From: an uncultured beta proteobacterium
GTDB taxonomy: Bacteria; Pseudomonadota; Gammaproteobacteria; Burkholderiales; Burkholderiaceae
Assembly: GCA_903938955.1 (NCBI GenBank)
Contig: CAJAFJ010000240.1
Coordinates: forward strand, 1-5,627
Length of the DNA: 5,627 bases
Direction of reading: 5' to 3'
Positions 1 to 5,627 of this stretch are shown one piece after another. Below the pieces are notes generated by a model. The model saw only the letters and a program-made list of their open reading frames with translations. It was not told the DNA's origin and searched no databases. The translations under genes were made by a program, and so were the position numbers. How positions within the stretch are numbered: position 1 is the stretch's first letter; every line of letters begins with the position of its first letter.

Positions 1-313
1 CGATGCAGCCGGCCAACACGATCCGGCCCGAGGGGAAATCGGCGTCATCAGCAGCGTGACACAAGCCTTCTGTGGCGACTGCAACCGTGCCCGCTTGTCC
101 ACCGAAGGCAAGCTTTTTCTGTGCCTGTTTGCAGCCCAGGGTTATGACTTGCGCGCGCTCATCCGCGCTCAAGGCACCGACACCGACCTGACGTCTGCCA
201 TCGGCCATATCTGGCAAGGCCGCACTGACCGATATTCCGAGCTGCGAAGCGCTTTGGCACCCGATGCCGGGACGGGCATTCGCCGCGTTGAAATGAGCTA
301 CATAGGAGGCTGA
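1..313 (+). CDS. moaA: GTP 3',8-cyclase MoaA, C-terminal part (5' end outside window)
   Basis: The C-terminal 103 codons of MoaA, open from base 2 (base 1 finishes a split codon) to the TGA at 311-313. MoaA is a cytoplasmic radical-SAM enzyme that, with MoaC, turns GTP into cyclic pyranopterin monophosphate, the first step of molybdenum cofactor synthesis. Visible here is the C-terminal [4Fe-4S] site that binds GTP: C-X2-C-X13-C, with the first two cysteines in [11 protein letters not shown]. The R-A-R right after the CxxC matches the conserved GTP-contacting arginine pair of the family. The protein ends in Gly-Gly, the conserved MoaA tail needed for activity. The N-terminal radical-SAM CxxxCxxC lies left of the window. 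The GTG at 56 is an internal Val codon, because conserved family sequence (GEIGVISS) is encoded upstream of it. The gene is first in the visible moaA-mobA-moeA row, and its stop is one base before the mobA start. Confidence 0.97.
   Translation, partial: DAAGQHDPARGEIGVISSVTQAFCGDCNRARLSTEGKLFLCLFAAQGYDLRALIRAQGTDTDLTSAIGHIWQGRTDRYSELRSALAPDAGTGIRRVEMSYIGG
304..309 (+). promoter_or_regulatory. Shine-Dalgarno site of mobA, inside the moaA end
   Basis: AGGAGG, a full match to the anti-16S consensus, lies 5 bases before the TTG at 315. It overlaps the last codons of moaA (ATA GGA GGC), so the same bases encode the conserved C-terminal Gly-Gly of MoaA. It is the main support for the TTG start of mobA. 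Confidence 0.85.
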
Positions 314-314
314 C

Positions 315-944
315 TTGATCAACCCAAATGATATTACCGGCCTGATTCTGGCCGGTGGCCGCGGCTCCCGCATGGGCGGGGTCGACAAAGGCTTGCAGAC
401 GTTTAACGGCATGCCCCTGGCGCTACACACCCTGACACGGCTGCAAATGGGCGGTGGTGTGGGCAGCGTCATGATCAACGCCAACCGCAACCTGTCGGCC
501 TATGAATCATTTGGCGCCTCGGTCTGGCCCGACGGACTGGCCGACTATGCAGGCCCTCTGGCGGGTTTCCTGACCGGGCTGGAGCGCTGCGAAACGCCTT
601 ATCTGGTCACCGTGCCGTGCGATACGCCGCTGCTGCCGCTGGATTTGGTGCCGCGACTGGCCGAGGCGCTGGCGTCGGCGAACGCCGATATTGCCATGGC
701 CGCAGCCCCTGAAATCGACAAGGTGGGTCAGGTGCACATACGCCCCCAGCCAGTGTTTTGCCTGCTGCGCGTCGAGCTGCTGGAGAGTTTATTGAAGTTC
801 ACCCAAGACGGGGGCCGCAAAATTAACGCCTGGACCGCCTTGCATAAAACGGTGCTGGTGCCCTTTGACTTGCCGGGTGATGACGCCAATGCGTTTTGCA
901 ACACCAATACCTTGGCTGAACTGCGCCAACTGGAAAACACCTGA
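315..944 (+). CDS. mobA: Molybdenum cofactor guanylyltransferase MobA
   Basis: A 209-residue protein, slightly longer than E. coli MobA (194). It transfers GMP from GTP to Mo-molybdopterin in the cytoplasm, giving the MGD form used by DMSO-reductase-family enzymes. The N-terminal nucleotide-binding signature [15 protein letters not shown] spans residues 12-26. Other family landmarks are GPLAGF (80-85), the VPCDTPLLP segment with the metal-binding Asp at 103, a QPVFCLL strand near 143-151, and a C-terminal NTNTxxEL-like end ([10 protein letters not shown]). The start is TTG at 315: no ATG occurs before the one for Met20, which would destroy the nucleotide-binding loop, and a perfect AGGAGG sits 5 bases upstream. 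One base separates it from moaA and none from moeA, so it should be translated from one polycistronic message. Confidence 0.97.
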   Translation: MINPNDITGLILAGGRGSRMGGVDKGLQTFNGMPLALHTLTRLQMGGGVGSVMINANRNLSAYESFGASVWPDGLADYAGPLAGFLTGLERCETPYLVTVPCDTPLLPLDLVPRLAEALASANADIAMAAAPEIDKVGQVHIRPQPVFCLLRVELLESLLKFTQDGGRKINAWTALHKTVLVPFDLPGDDANAFCNTNTLAELRQLENT

Positions 945-2291
945 ATGAAAACCATCGACAGCATCGCCGCCGAACTGCAAGGCTACGATCCGCAAGCCTT
1001 GAACGCCAGCACCGTCAACGATTTTTTAGCCCGCTTGGTTGAACCCGTGACCGAGTTTGAAACGGTTGGTATCTTCCAGGCACTGGGGCGCGTGTTGTCG
1101 CACGACGTGATCTCGCCCATCAGCGTACCGCCGCACGACAACTCGGCGATGGACGGCTACGCGTTTAACGGCGCGCAATTGACCGCCAACACGGAGCTGG
1201 TGTTAACAATGGTGGGCACGGCGTTGGCGGGTAAAGCCTGGCCGGGGTTGGCGGGGCCGGGCGAGTGCGTCAAGATCATGACTGGGGCCATCATGCCCGC
1301 GGGCCTGGATACCGTGGTGCCGCAGGAGTTTGTGAGCTGCGTTGAGTCCTGCATCACCCTCCCGGCGGGCTTGCTTCAAGCGGGCGATAACCGCCGCAAG
1401 TTGGGTGAAGACCTCATGCAAGGCCAACCGGCGCTACAAAAAGGGCAGCACTTGACGCCCGCTGCGCTGGGGTTGCTGGCCAGCTTGGGCATTCAACAAG
1501 TGCCGGTGTGGCGCCAGCTTCGCGTGGCGTATTTCTCGACCGGTGACGAAATACTGAGCTTGGGTGAAGCCCCCCGCGAAGGCGCGGTGTTCGACAGCAA
1601 CCGCTACACCGTATTCGGCCTGCTGACCCGCCTGGGCTGCGACGTGATCGACATGGGCGTGGTGCGCGATGACCCCGTCTTGCTGGAAGCCGCCTTTGTG
1701 CAGGCCGCTTCCGTGGCCGACGCCATCATCACCAGCGGTGGCGTGAGCGTTGGCGAGGCCGACTACACCAAGGCGATGATGAAAAAACTCGGCGGTGACG
1801 CGGGCGGTGTGGCTTTCTGGAAAATAGCCATGCGTCCCGGTCGCCCCATGGCGGTGGGGCGCATTCTCAAAAGCCATACGACCCAGCCATCAAGCCTGGG
1901 CAGCGATCAGGCCGTTGCAGATTCAGCCGCACCCCCATCGGCAGTTTTGTTTGGTTTGCCGGGTAATCCGGTAGCGGTGATGGTGACTTTTCTGGCATTT
2001 GTGCGCCCTGCCTTGCTGCAAATGATGGGCAGTACCGTTGCCCCCCCACCCTTGCTGAAGGCGCGAAGCCTGGAGCCATTGCGCAAAAAACCAGGCCGCA
2101 CCGAATACCAGCGCGGCACAGTCACTACCGCGCCAGACGGCTCACTACGGGTTAAAACCACCGGCAACCAGGGTTCGGGCGTGCTGAGTTCCATGGTGCA
2201 GGCCAATGGTCTGATTGTGCTGCCCCATCACCAGGGCCATGTGGCCGAGGGTGATGAAGTCGATGTACTGATGTTTGAGGGCGTGATCTAA
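945..2291 (+). CDS. moeA: Molybdopterin molybdenumtransferase MoeA
   Basis: A 448-residue protein. MoeA inserts molybdate into adenylylated molybdopterin, releasing AMP, in the cytoplasm. Motifs in order: PPHDNSAMDGYAF (62-74, with the essential Asp of the family at 70), KIMTGAIMPAG (near 110-119), FSTGDEIL (197-204), DSNRY (217-221), TSGGVSVGEADY (263-274, MogA-like molybdopterin-binding domain), MRPGRPMA (296-303) and GLPGNP (337-342), then the C-terminal domain IV. It is longer than the E. coli protein (411). Most of the excess is a Ser/Ala/Pro-rich insertion at about residues 309-333, just before GLPGNP, plus about 11 extra residues at the N-terminus. The ATG abuts the mobA stop; only a weak GGAAAA precedes it, so expression probably depends on coupling to mobA. 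It ends 13 bases from the convergent rnhA stop. No frameshift or missing key motif is seen. Confidence 0.98.
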   Translation: MKTIDSIAAELQGYDPQALNASTVNDFLARLVEPVTEFETVGIFQALGRVLSHDVISPISVPPHDNSAMDGYAFNGAQLTANTELVLTMVGTALAGKAWPGLAGPGECVKIMTGAIMPAGLDTVVPQEFVSCVESCITLPAGLLQAGDNRRKLGEDLMQGQPALQKGQHLTPAALGLLASLGIQQVPVWRQLRVAYFSTGDEILSLGEAPREGAVFDSNRYTVFGLLTRLGCDVIDMGVVRDDPVLLEAAFVQAASVADAIITSGGVSVGEADYTKAMMKKLGGDAGGVAFWKIAMRPGRPMAVGRILKSHTTQPSSLGSDQAVADSAAPPSAVLFGLPGNPVAVMVTFLAFVRPALLQMMGSTVAPPPLLKARSLEPLRKKPGRTEYQRGTVTTAPDGSLRVKTTGNQGSGVLSSMVQANGLIVLPHHQGHVAEGDEVDVLMFEGVI

Positions 2292-2304
2292 CGCCTGTGC
2301 GCCT

Positions 2305-2754
2305 TCAGCGTTGACGCAGGGCCTGCTCAACGCCCCGGTTGGCCAGCATATCGGCATGCTCGTTGCCGGGGTCGCCATTGTGGCCGCGCACCCAGCGCCA
2401 ATCGATCTTGTGGCCCGAGGTGCTGACCAGTGCGTCCATGCGCTGCCAAAGGTCCACATTCTTCACGGGCTGTTTGGCGGCCGTTTTCCAGCCTCGGGCT
2501 TTCCAGCCAGCAATCCACTCTGTGATGCCTTTGAGAACGTACTGGCTGTCCACATGCAGCGTCACATGGCAGGGGCGTTTCAAGGCGCTCAGGGCCTCAA
2601 TCACGGCCATCATTTCCATACGGTTGTTGGTCGTTTCCATTTCACCGCCGAACAATTCTTTTTGCGAGCCGTCTGCTTTCAGCAGGGCACCCCAACCACC
2701 GGGACCCGGGTTGCCCTTGCAGGCGCCATCGGTATAAATCTCTATCGCGTTCAA
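2305..2754 (-). CDS. rnhA: Ribonuclease HI
   Basis: A 149-residue RNase HI, about the usual length (E. coli 155). It cleaves the RNA strand of RNA-DNA hybrids with Mg2+, removing R-loops and primer RNA. The full active site is visible: Asp9 in [17 protein letters not shown], Glu47 in [15 protein letters not shown], Asp69 in HVDSQYV, His125 in [14 protein letters not shown], and Asp135 in the same segment. The Trp-rich basic handle of E. coli-type enzymes is present at about residues 80-99. The start is TTG (2754-2752 on the minus strand): the next in-frame ATG is Met39, which would lose Asp9, and AAGGAAG lies 5 bases upstream. TTG and the TGA of the upstream methyltransferase overlap (TTGA), so the two genes are probably translationally coupled. 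It converges on moeA. Confidence 0.98.
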   Translation of the reverse strand: MNAIEIYTDGACKGNPGPGGWGALLKADGSQKELFGGEMETTNNRMEMMAVIEALSALKRPCHVTLHVDSQYVLKGITEWIAGWKARGWKTAAKQPVKNVDLWQRMDALVSTSGHKIDWRWVRGHNGDPGNEHADMLANRGVEQALRQR

Positions 2755-3542
2755 TCCAGCTTCCTTTTATTTAAATCAATTGAGGCACTCACCCTCGTTG
2801 CAGGGGTGCTGTTGGCTATTGAGACAGGGGCCGATACCATCGCCAAGGACGACTTCCAGCGGGGGTTGATCAAAGTCATGCCGCGCACGCGCTTGACCGC
2901 GACCAGAAAATAAACGGCCCCCAGAATCGGCCACCAACGCGCCCCAGCGGTGTCCATCCAGTCACATCGGCGTAGCCATTTCTCACTGGTTAGTGCCGGG
3001 CGGTAGCAGCCAAAATGCCCGACTTCCACTTCAAAACCCAGCAAACGAAGCCAGTCGCGTAAACGCCAGTAGCCGATGAAATCACCAGCTGCCGGTAAAA
3101 ACGGCTCACCCCAACCCAGCCGATGGTACAGGTGCGCCCGGCGCTGGCGAAAACCCCAGAGCGAGACCGGGTTCAGGCCGCAAATCACCACCCGTCCCTC
3201 AGGCACTAGCACACGCTCGACCTCGCGCAAGGTGGTGTGCGGATCAGTGCTAAGTTCCAGGGCGTGAGGCAAAACCACCAGGTCAAGGCTGTGCGCGGGA
3301 AACGGAAGTGCTGAAAAATCGGTCACGATAGCCGCACCGGCTGTAGGGGTTTGGGTGGCCAGCCAGCGGTGGGGCATGCGGTTGGTCGCCAGGGCATCCA
3401 GCTCGGGTAAACCCAGCTGCAAAGCGTGAAAACCAAAAATATCAGCGACCGCCAAGTCAAGCTGCTCACGCTCCCATGCGAGCAGGTAGCGGCCCGGCGG
3501 GGTCATGAACCAATCGTGCATCCCTATAATTTGACCGCTCAT
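2751..3542 (-). CDS. YafS-like class I SAM-dependent methyltransferase
   Basis: A 263-residue protein of the Methyltransf_11 type, resembling E. coli YafS, whose substrate is unknown to me. Shared segments are FGFHALQLG (36-44), [28 protein letters not shown] (75-102, given here only as landmarks: [12 protein letters not shown] and TDPH), [21 protein letters not shown] (105-125) and the closing strand YFLVAVKR. The usual glycine-rich SAM loop is eroded to [11 protein letters not shown] with a single Gly, as I recall also for YafS, so activity is inferred only. The tail after about residue 225 is low in complexity and probably disordered. ATG at 3542 is used here, giving divergent starts that overlap gloB; Met8 (3521) is a credible alternative, because family-like sequence ([16 protein letters not shown]) begins just after it. 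Position between gloB and rnhA matches yafS in E. coli, although there rnhA lies on the opposite strand. Confidence 0.92.
   Translation of the reverse strand: MSGQIIGMHDWFMTPPGRYLLAWEREQLDLAVADIFGFHALQLGLPELDALATNRMPHRWLATQTPTAGAAIVTDFSALPFPAHSLDLVVLPHALELSTDPHTTLREVERVLVPEGRVVICGLNPVSLWGFRQRRAHLYHRLGWGEPFLPAAGDFIGYWRLRDWLRLLGFEVEVGHFGCYRPALTSEKWLRRCDWMDTAGARWWPILGAVYFLVAVKRVRGMTLINPRWKSSLAMVSAPVSIANSTPATRVSASIDLNKRKLD
2760..2766 (-). promoter_or_regulatory. Shine-Dalgarno site of rnhA
   Basis: Read on the minus strand this is AAGGAAG, 5 bases before the rnhA TTG. It lies inside the last codons of the methyltransferase (Lys-Arg-Lys-Leu-Asp tail), in a locally AT-rich stretch. It supports the TTG start and reinitiation after the overlapping stop. 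Confidence 0.7.
3525..3530 (+). promoter_or_regulatory. Candidate -10 element for gloB-mltD
   Basis: TATAAT, a perfect sigma70 -10 hexamer, ends 10 bases before the gloB ATG. Standard spacing would put transcription start near G3537, giving a leader of about 4 bases. A good -35 is absent: at 16-18 base spacing the best hexamers match at no more than 2 of 6 positions (for example GTCATG at 3502-3507), and no TGn extended -10 is present. If the methyltransferase starts at its first ATG, these bases also encode its Ile-Ile. This is plausible but unproven. Confidence 0.45.
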
Positions 3543-4311
3543 GAAGTTAATTCCACTCCCCGCTTTCGACGATAACTACATTTGGTTGTTGCATGACGGA
3601 AGTCAAGCCTTGGTGGTTGACCCCGGCACCGCACAACCCGTGTTGGCAGCCTTGCAGCACTTGAATGTGCAGCTCGCCGCCATTCTAGTCACGCACCATC
3701 ATCATGATCACACGGGCGGGGTAGAGGCCTTACGGCAAGCCACCGGCGCTCAAGTTTTTGGCCCGGCCCATGAGGTCATACCCGCGCCCCTGACGCAGCT
3801 TAACGGAGGCGATACGCTGCAGGCGCTTGGCCTCACATTCCAAGTGCTGGATGTGCCAGGTCACACCGCCGGTCATATTGCCTACTTTTGCCCGCTGATG
3901 GACGGGGCTCCGCTGCTCTTTTGTGGTGACACCTTGTTCAGCGGTGGTTGTGGTCGCCTGTTTGAAGGCAGCCCGGCCCAGATGCTGGCCTCGCTGGACA
4001 GTCTGTCCGCCCTGCCCAATGCCACCCGGGTCTGCTGCACCCATGAATACACCCTGAGCAACCTCAAGTTTGCCGCTGCGGTTGACCCCGGCAACCCGGC
4101 TTTGACCGAGTACATCGCCCAAGCCCGCGACCTGCGTGCCAAGCAACAGCCCACGCTGCCCTCCACTATGTTCCTGGAGCGTCAGATCAACCCTTTTTTG
4201 CGTACACGCCATGCCGCCCTGATTCAGGCCGCGCAGGCGTTTGACGCAACAGCCAGTGACGAAGTCAGCGTATTTGCAGCGCTTCGCCAGTGGAAAAACG
4301 TCTTCAAATGA
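3541..4311 (+). CDS. gloB: Hydroxyacylglutathione hydrolase (glyoxalase II)
   Basis: A 256-residue metallo-beta-lactamase-fold enzyme of normal length (E. coli GloB 251). It hydrolyses S-D-lactoylglutathione to D-lactate and glutathione, the second step of cytoplasmic methylglyoxal detoxification. The dinuclear metal site is complete: THHHHDHTGG (His52, His54, Asp56, His57), His108 in VPGHTAGH, bridging Asp130 in FCGDTLFSGGCGR, and His168 in CCTHEYT. The C-terminal HAGH domain with the glutathione-contact region (NPFLRT) follows, ending in WKNVFK. The start is ATG at 3541, giving the typical N-terminus ([17 protein letters not shown]). No Shine-Dalgarno precedes it, which fits a very short leader from the TATAAT at 3525. 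It overlaps mltD by 4 bases downstream and is divergent from the methyltransferase. Confidence 0.98.
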   Translation: MKLIPLPAFDDNYIWLLHDGSQALVVDPGTAQPVLAALQHLNVQLAAILVTHHHHDHTGGVEALRQATGAQVFGPAHEVIPAPLTQLNGGDTLQALGLTFQVLDVPGHTAGHIAYFCPLMDGAPLLFCGDTLFSGGCGRLFEGSPAQMLASLDSLSALPNATRVCCTHEYTLSNLKFAAAVDPGNPALTEYIAQARDLRAKQQPTLPSTMFLERQINPFLRTRHAALIQAAQAFDATASDEVSVFAALRQWKNVFK

Positions 4312-5627
4312 AAATTTTTTCGCTTATTGGCCTGGGCTGTCTGCTCATGCTGACGGGGTGCGCCAGCACCCAATTAACCTCACCGGCCGCAACACAAGAT
4401 CCGCTTGCTACTAACGACTCAAACTTCAAGTCAACGGATGCTTTGAAGGCCCCCAGCCGTAAAACAAGTCTTTCTGGCACCGCCCTGAAACCCATCGCAC
4501 CAGCCCAGGCCACGTCGCTGGGCGTTGCCCAGCTGACACCGCCGACCGATTTGTGGGAGCGCATGCGCCTGGGCTTTGGCATGTCCGAGTTGGACAGCGA
4601 CCTGGTGCGTGACCGCGAGCAGTGGTACAGCGCCCGGCCTGATTACATCTTGCGCATGACCGAGCGCTCACGTAAATACCTGTTTCATATTGTTGAAGAG
4701 CTGGAGCTGCGCAACATGCCGACCGAGTTGGCGCTGCTGCCCTTTGTCGAGAGCGCCTTCAATCCCCAGGCGGTCTCCAGTGCCAAGGCGGCTGGCATGT
4801 GGCAATTTATGCCCGCGACCGGCAAGAATTTTGAACTGAAGCAAAACGTTTTTCGCGATGACCGGCGTGACGTACTGGCGTCCACCCGTGCCGCGCTGGA
4901 CTACCTGCAAAAACTGTACGGCATGTTTGGCGACTGGGAGCTGGCGCTGGCCGCCTACAACTGGGGCGAAGGCAGCGTCGGCAGAGCCATCGCTAAAAAC
5001 AAGCGGGCGGGCCTGGGCTTGAGCTACAGCGACCTCAACATGCCCAATGAAACCCGTTTTTATGTGCCCAAACTGCTGGCGCTGAAAAACATTATTTCCA
5101 ACCCAGAAGCTTTCAACTCAAGCTTGCCGCTGATTGAAAACCACCCCTATTTCCAGTCCGTCGATATCAAACGCGACATGGACGTGGCGGTGGCGGCCAA
5201 ACTGGCTGAGATTTCAGTCGCCGACTTCAAGGCCCTGAACCCGTCTTTGAACAAGCCGGTAATTCTGGCCGCAGGCACGCCGCAAATCTTGCTGCCCTGG
5301 GACAGCGCTGACGTGTTCCAGCAAAACCTGGACCGCCTGGCCGGCTCGCGCCTGGCCAGCTGGACCGTGTGGGTCGCACCCAGCACCCTGCGGGTGGTGG
5401 ACGCCGCCAAGCAATTTGGCATGAGCGAGGCGCAGCTGCGCGAGCTCAACAACATTCCCAAAGGCATGCTGATCAAACCCGGCTCCGCCCTGCTGGTCAC
5501 GCGCGCCACTCACAGCGCGCCAGAAGTCACCGAAGCCGTGGCCGACCGGGGCGAAGTGAGCTTTGCCCCCGAAATCGTGCAAGTGCGCAAAACCGTGCGC
5601 GCCGCCAAAGGCGACTCGGTCGCCAGC
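4308..5627 (+). CDS. mltD: Membrane-bound lytic murein transglycosylase D (3' end outside window)
   Basis: Open from ATG 4308 to the window edge, 440 codons with no stop. It cleaves the MurNAc-GlcNAc bond of peptidoglycan with formation of 1,6-anhydroMurNAc. Residues 1-17 are a lipoprotein signal peptide with lipobox LTGC; Cys18 would be lipidated, and Ala at +2 predicts outer-membrane delivery. A Ser/Thr/Ala-rich linker runs to about 76. The SLT domain (family GH23) follows: catalytic Glu148 in LLPFVESAFNPQAVSSAKAA, GMWQFMPATG (163-172) and AYNWGEG (216-222). Residues about 352-398 form a divergent LysM repeat (peptidoglycan binding), ending LREL-NN...KPGSALLVT. A second LysM seems to begin at VRAAKGDSVAS and is cut by the edge. 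E. coli MltD has 452 residues; this one will be longer. The ATG overlaps the gloB stop (ATGA) with only a weak GGAAA 11 bases upstream, so it is probably coupled to gloB, as the two genes also sit together in E. coli. Confidence 0.95.
   Translation, partial: MKIFSLIGLGCLLMLTGCASTQLTSPAATQDPLATNDSNFKSTDALKAPSRKTSLSGTALKPIAPAQATSLGVAQLTPPTDLWERMRLGFGMSELDSDLVRDREQWYSARPDYILRMTERSRKYLFHIVEELELRNMPTELALLPFVESAFNPQAVSSAKAAGMWQFMPATGKNFELKQNVFRDDRRDVLASTRAALDYLQKLYGMFGDWELALAAYNWGEGSVGRAIAKNKRAGLGLSYSDLNMPNETRFYVPKLLALKNIISNPEAFNSSLPLIENHPYFQSVDIKRDMDVAVAAKLAEISVADFKALNPSLNKPVILAAGTPQILLPWDSADVFQQNLDRLAGSRLASWTVWVAPSTLRVVDAAKQFGMSEAQLRELNNIPKGMLIKPGSALLVTRATHSAPEVTEAVADRGEVSFAPEIVQVRKTVRAAKGDSVAS

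Noticed and set aside
1434..1877. Open frame of 147 codons on the - strand within moeA.
   Set aside because: It lies opposite the most conserved part of MoeA, is His/Gly-rich with no known motif, and is typical antisense shadow composition.
2041..2047. Run of seven C bases in moeA, a possible slippage or phase-variation site.
   Set aside because: It is short, in frame (Ala-Pro-Pro), and in a housekeeping gene where switching makes no sense; seven C is not unusual in this base composition.
2289..2313. Possible bidirectional terminator hairpin between the convergent moeA and rnhA ends (AACGC 2290-2294 with GCGTT 2308-2312, loop of 13).
   Set aside because: The stem is only 5-7 pairs even with a bulge, the loop is long and no T-tract follows on either strand; such short inverted repeats are expected by chance.
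2311..2913. Long open frame on the + strand (200 codons) opposite rnhA and the methyltransferase end.
   Set aside because: It is antisense to RNase HI with a complete active site and has no recognisable domain; it is a high-GC shadow.
3575..3606. Minus-strand promoter candidate for the methyltransferase inside gloB: TTGACT (3606-3601) and TGTAGT (3580-3575).
   Set aside because: The -35 is good, but the spacer is 20 bases and the -10 matches only 4 of 6; too weak to annotate.
3730..4212. Open frame of 160 codons on the - strand within gloB.
   Set aside because: It is antisense to the conserved GloB metal-site region, and its Gly/Gln-rich composition has no motif support.
4312..4320. AAAATTTTTT at the gloB end as a possible terminator T-tract.
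   Set aside because: No GC-rich stem precedes it, and it encodes the start of the MltD signal peptide (Lys-Ile-Phe).
1..5627. Search by eye for CRISPR repeats, tRNA genes, insertion-sequence ends, toxin-antitoxin pairs or other novel systems.
   Set aside because: All seven genes are recognisable core functions with almost no non-coding space; no direct repeats, transposase or RNA-gene pattern was seen.

Overview
The window reads as ordinary chromosomal core DNA of a betaproteobacterium, most likely the family Comamonadaceae (Rhodoferax/Polaromonas-like). I infer this from the moderately high G+C content, the style of the MoeA and YafS-like proteins, and the combination of gene neighbourhoods. 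No database search was possible, so the family assignment is recall-based. Seven protein genes fill almost all of the sequence. The first and last are cut by the window edges, and no stretch above about 20 bases is clearly non-coding.

Left part (1-2291, + strand): three molybdenum cofactor genes in a very tight row. These are the 3' end of moaA (GTP 3',8-cyclase), mobA (molybdenum cofactor guanylyltransferase, TTG start one base after the moaA stop) and moeA (molybdopterin molybdenumtransferase, ATG directly after the mobA stop). They cover the first step (MoaA), molybdate insertion (MoeA) and GMP attachment (MobA) of bis-MGD cofactor synthesis. They are almost certainly co-transcribed from a promoter left of the window.

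Middle part (2305-3542, - strand): a YafS-like class I SAM-dependent methyltransferase followed by rnhA (ribonuclease HI). The two overlap by 4 bases (TTGA) and form a two-gene unit read leftward. It converges on moeA with only 13 bases between the stop codons.

Right part (3541-5627, + strand): gloB (hydroxyacylglutathione hydrolase, glyoxalase II) and mltD (outer-membrane lipoprotein lytic murein transglycosylase D, cut by the right edge), overlapping by 4 bases (ATGA). gloB is divergent from the methyltransferase. As annotated, the two ATG start codons share bases inside one CATG palindrome, and a perfect TATAAT lies 10 bases before the gloB ATG.

The mltD-gloB-yafS-rnhA neighbourhood is also found in E. 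coli. Here the place where E. coli has dnaQ is taken by the molybdenum cofactor genes. I found no mobile element, CRISPR array, RNA gene or unfamiliar defence-like system. The points worth a second look are local: the gloB/methyltransferase start junction, a loop insertion in MoeA, the eroded SAM-binding motif of the methyltransferase, and two TTG starts with translational-coupling geometry.
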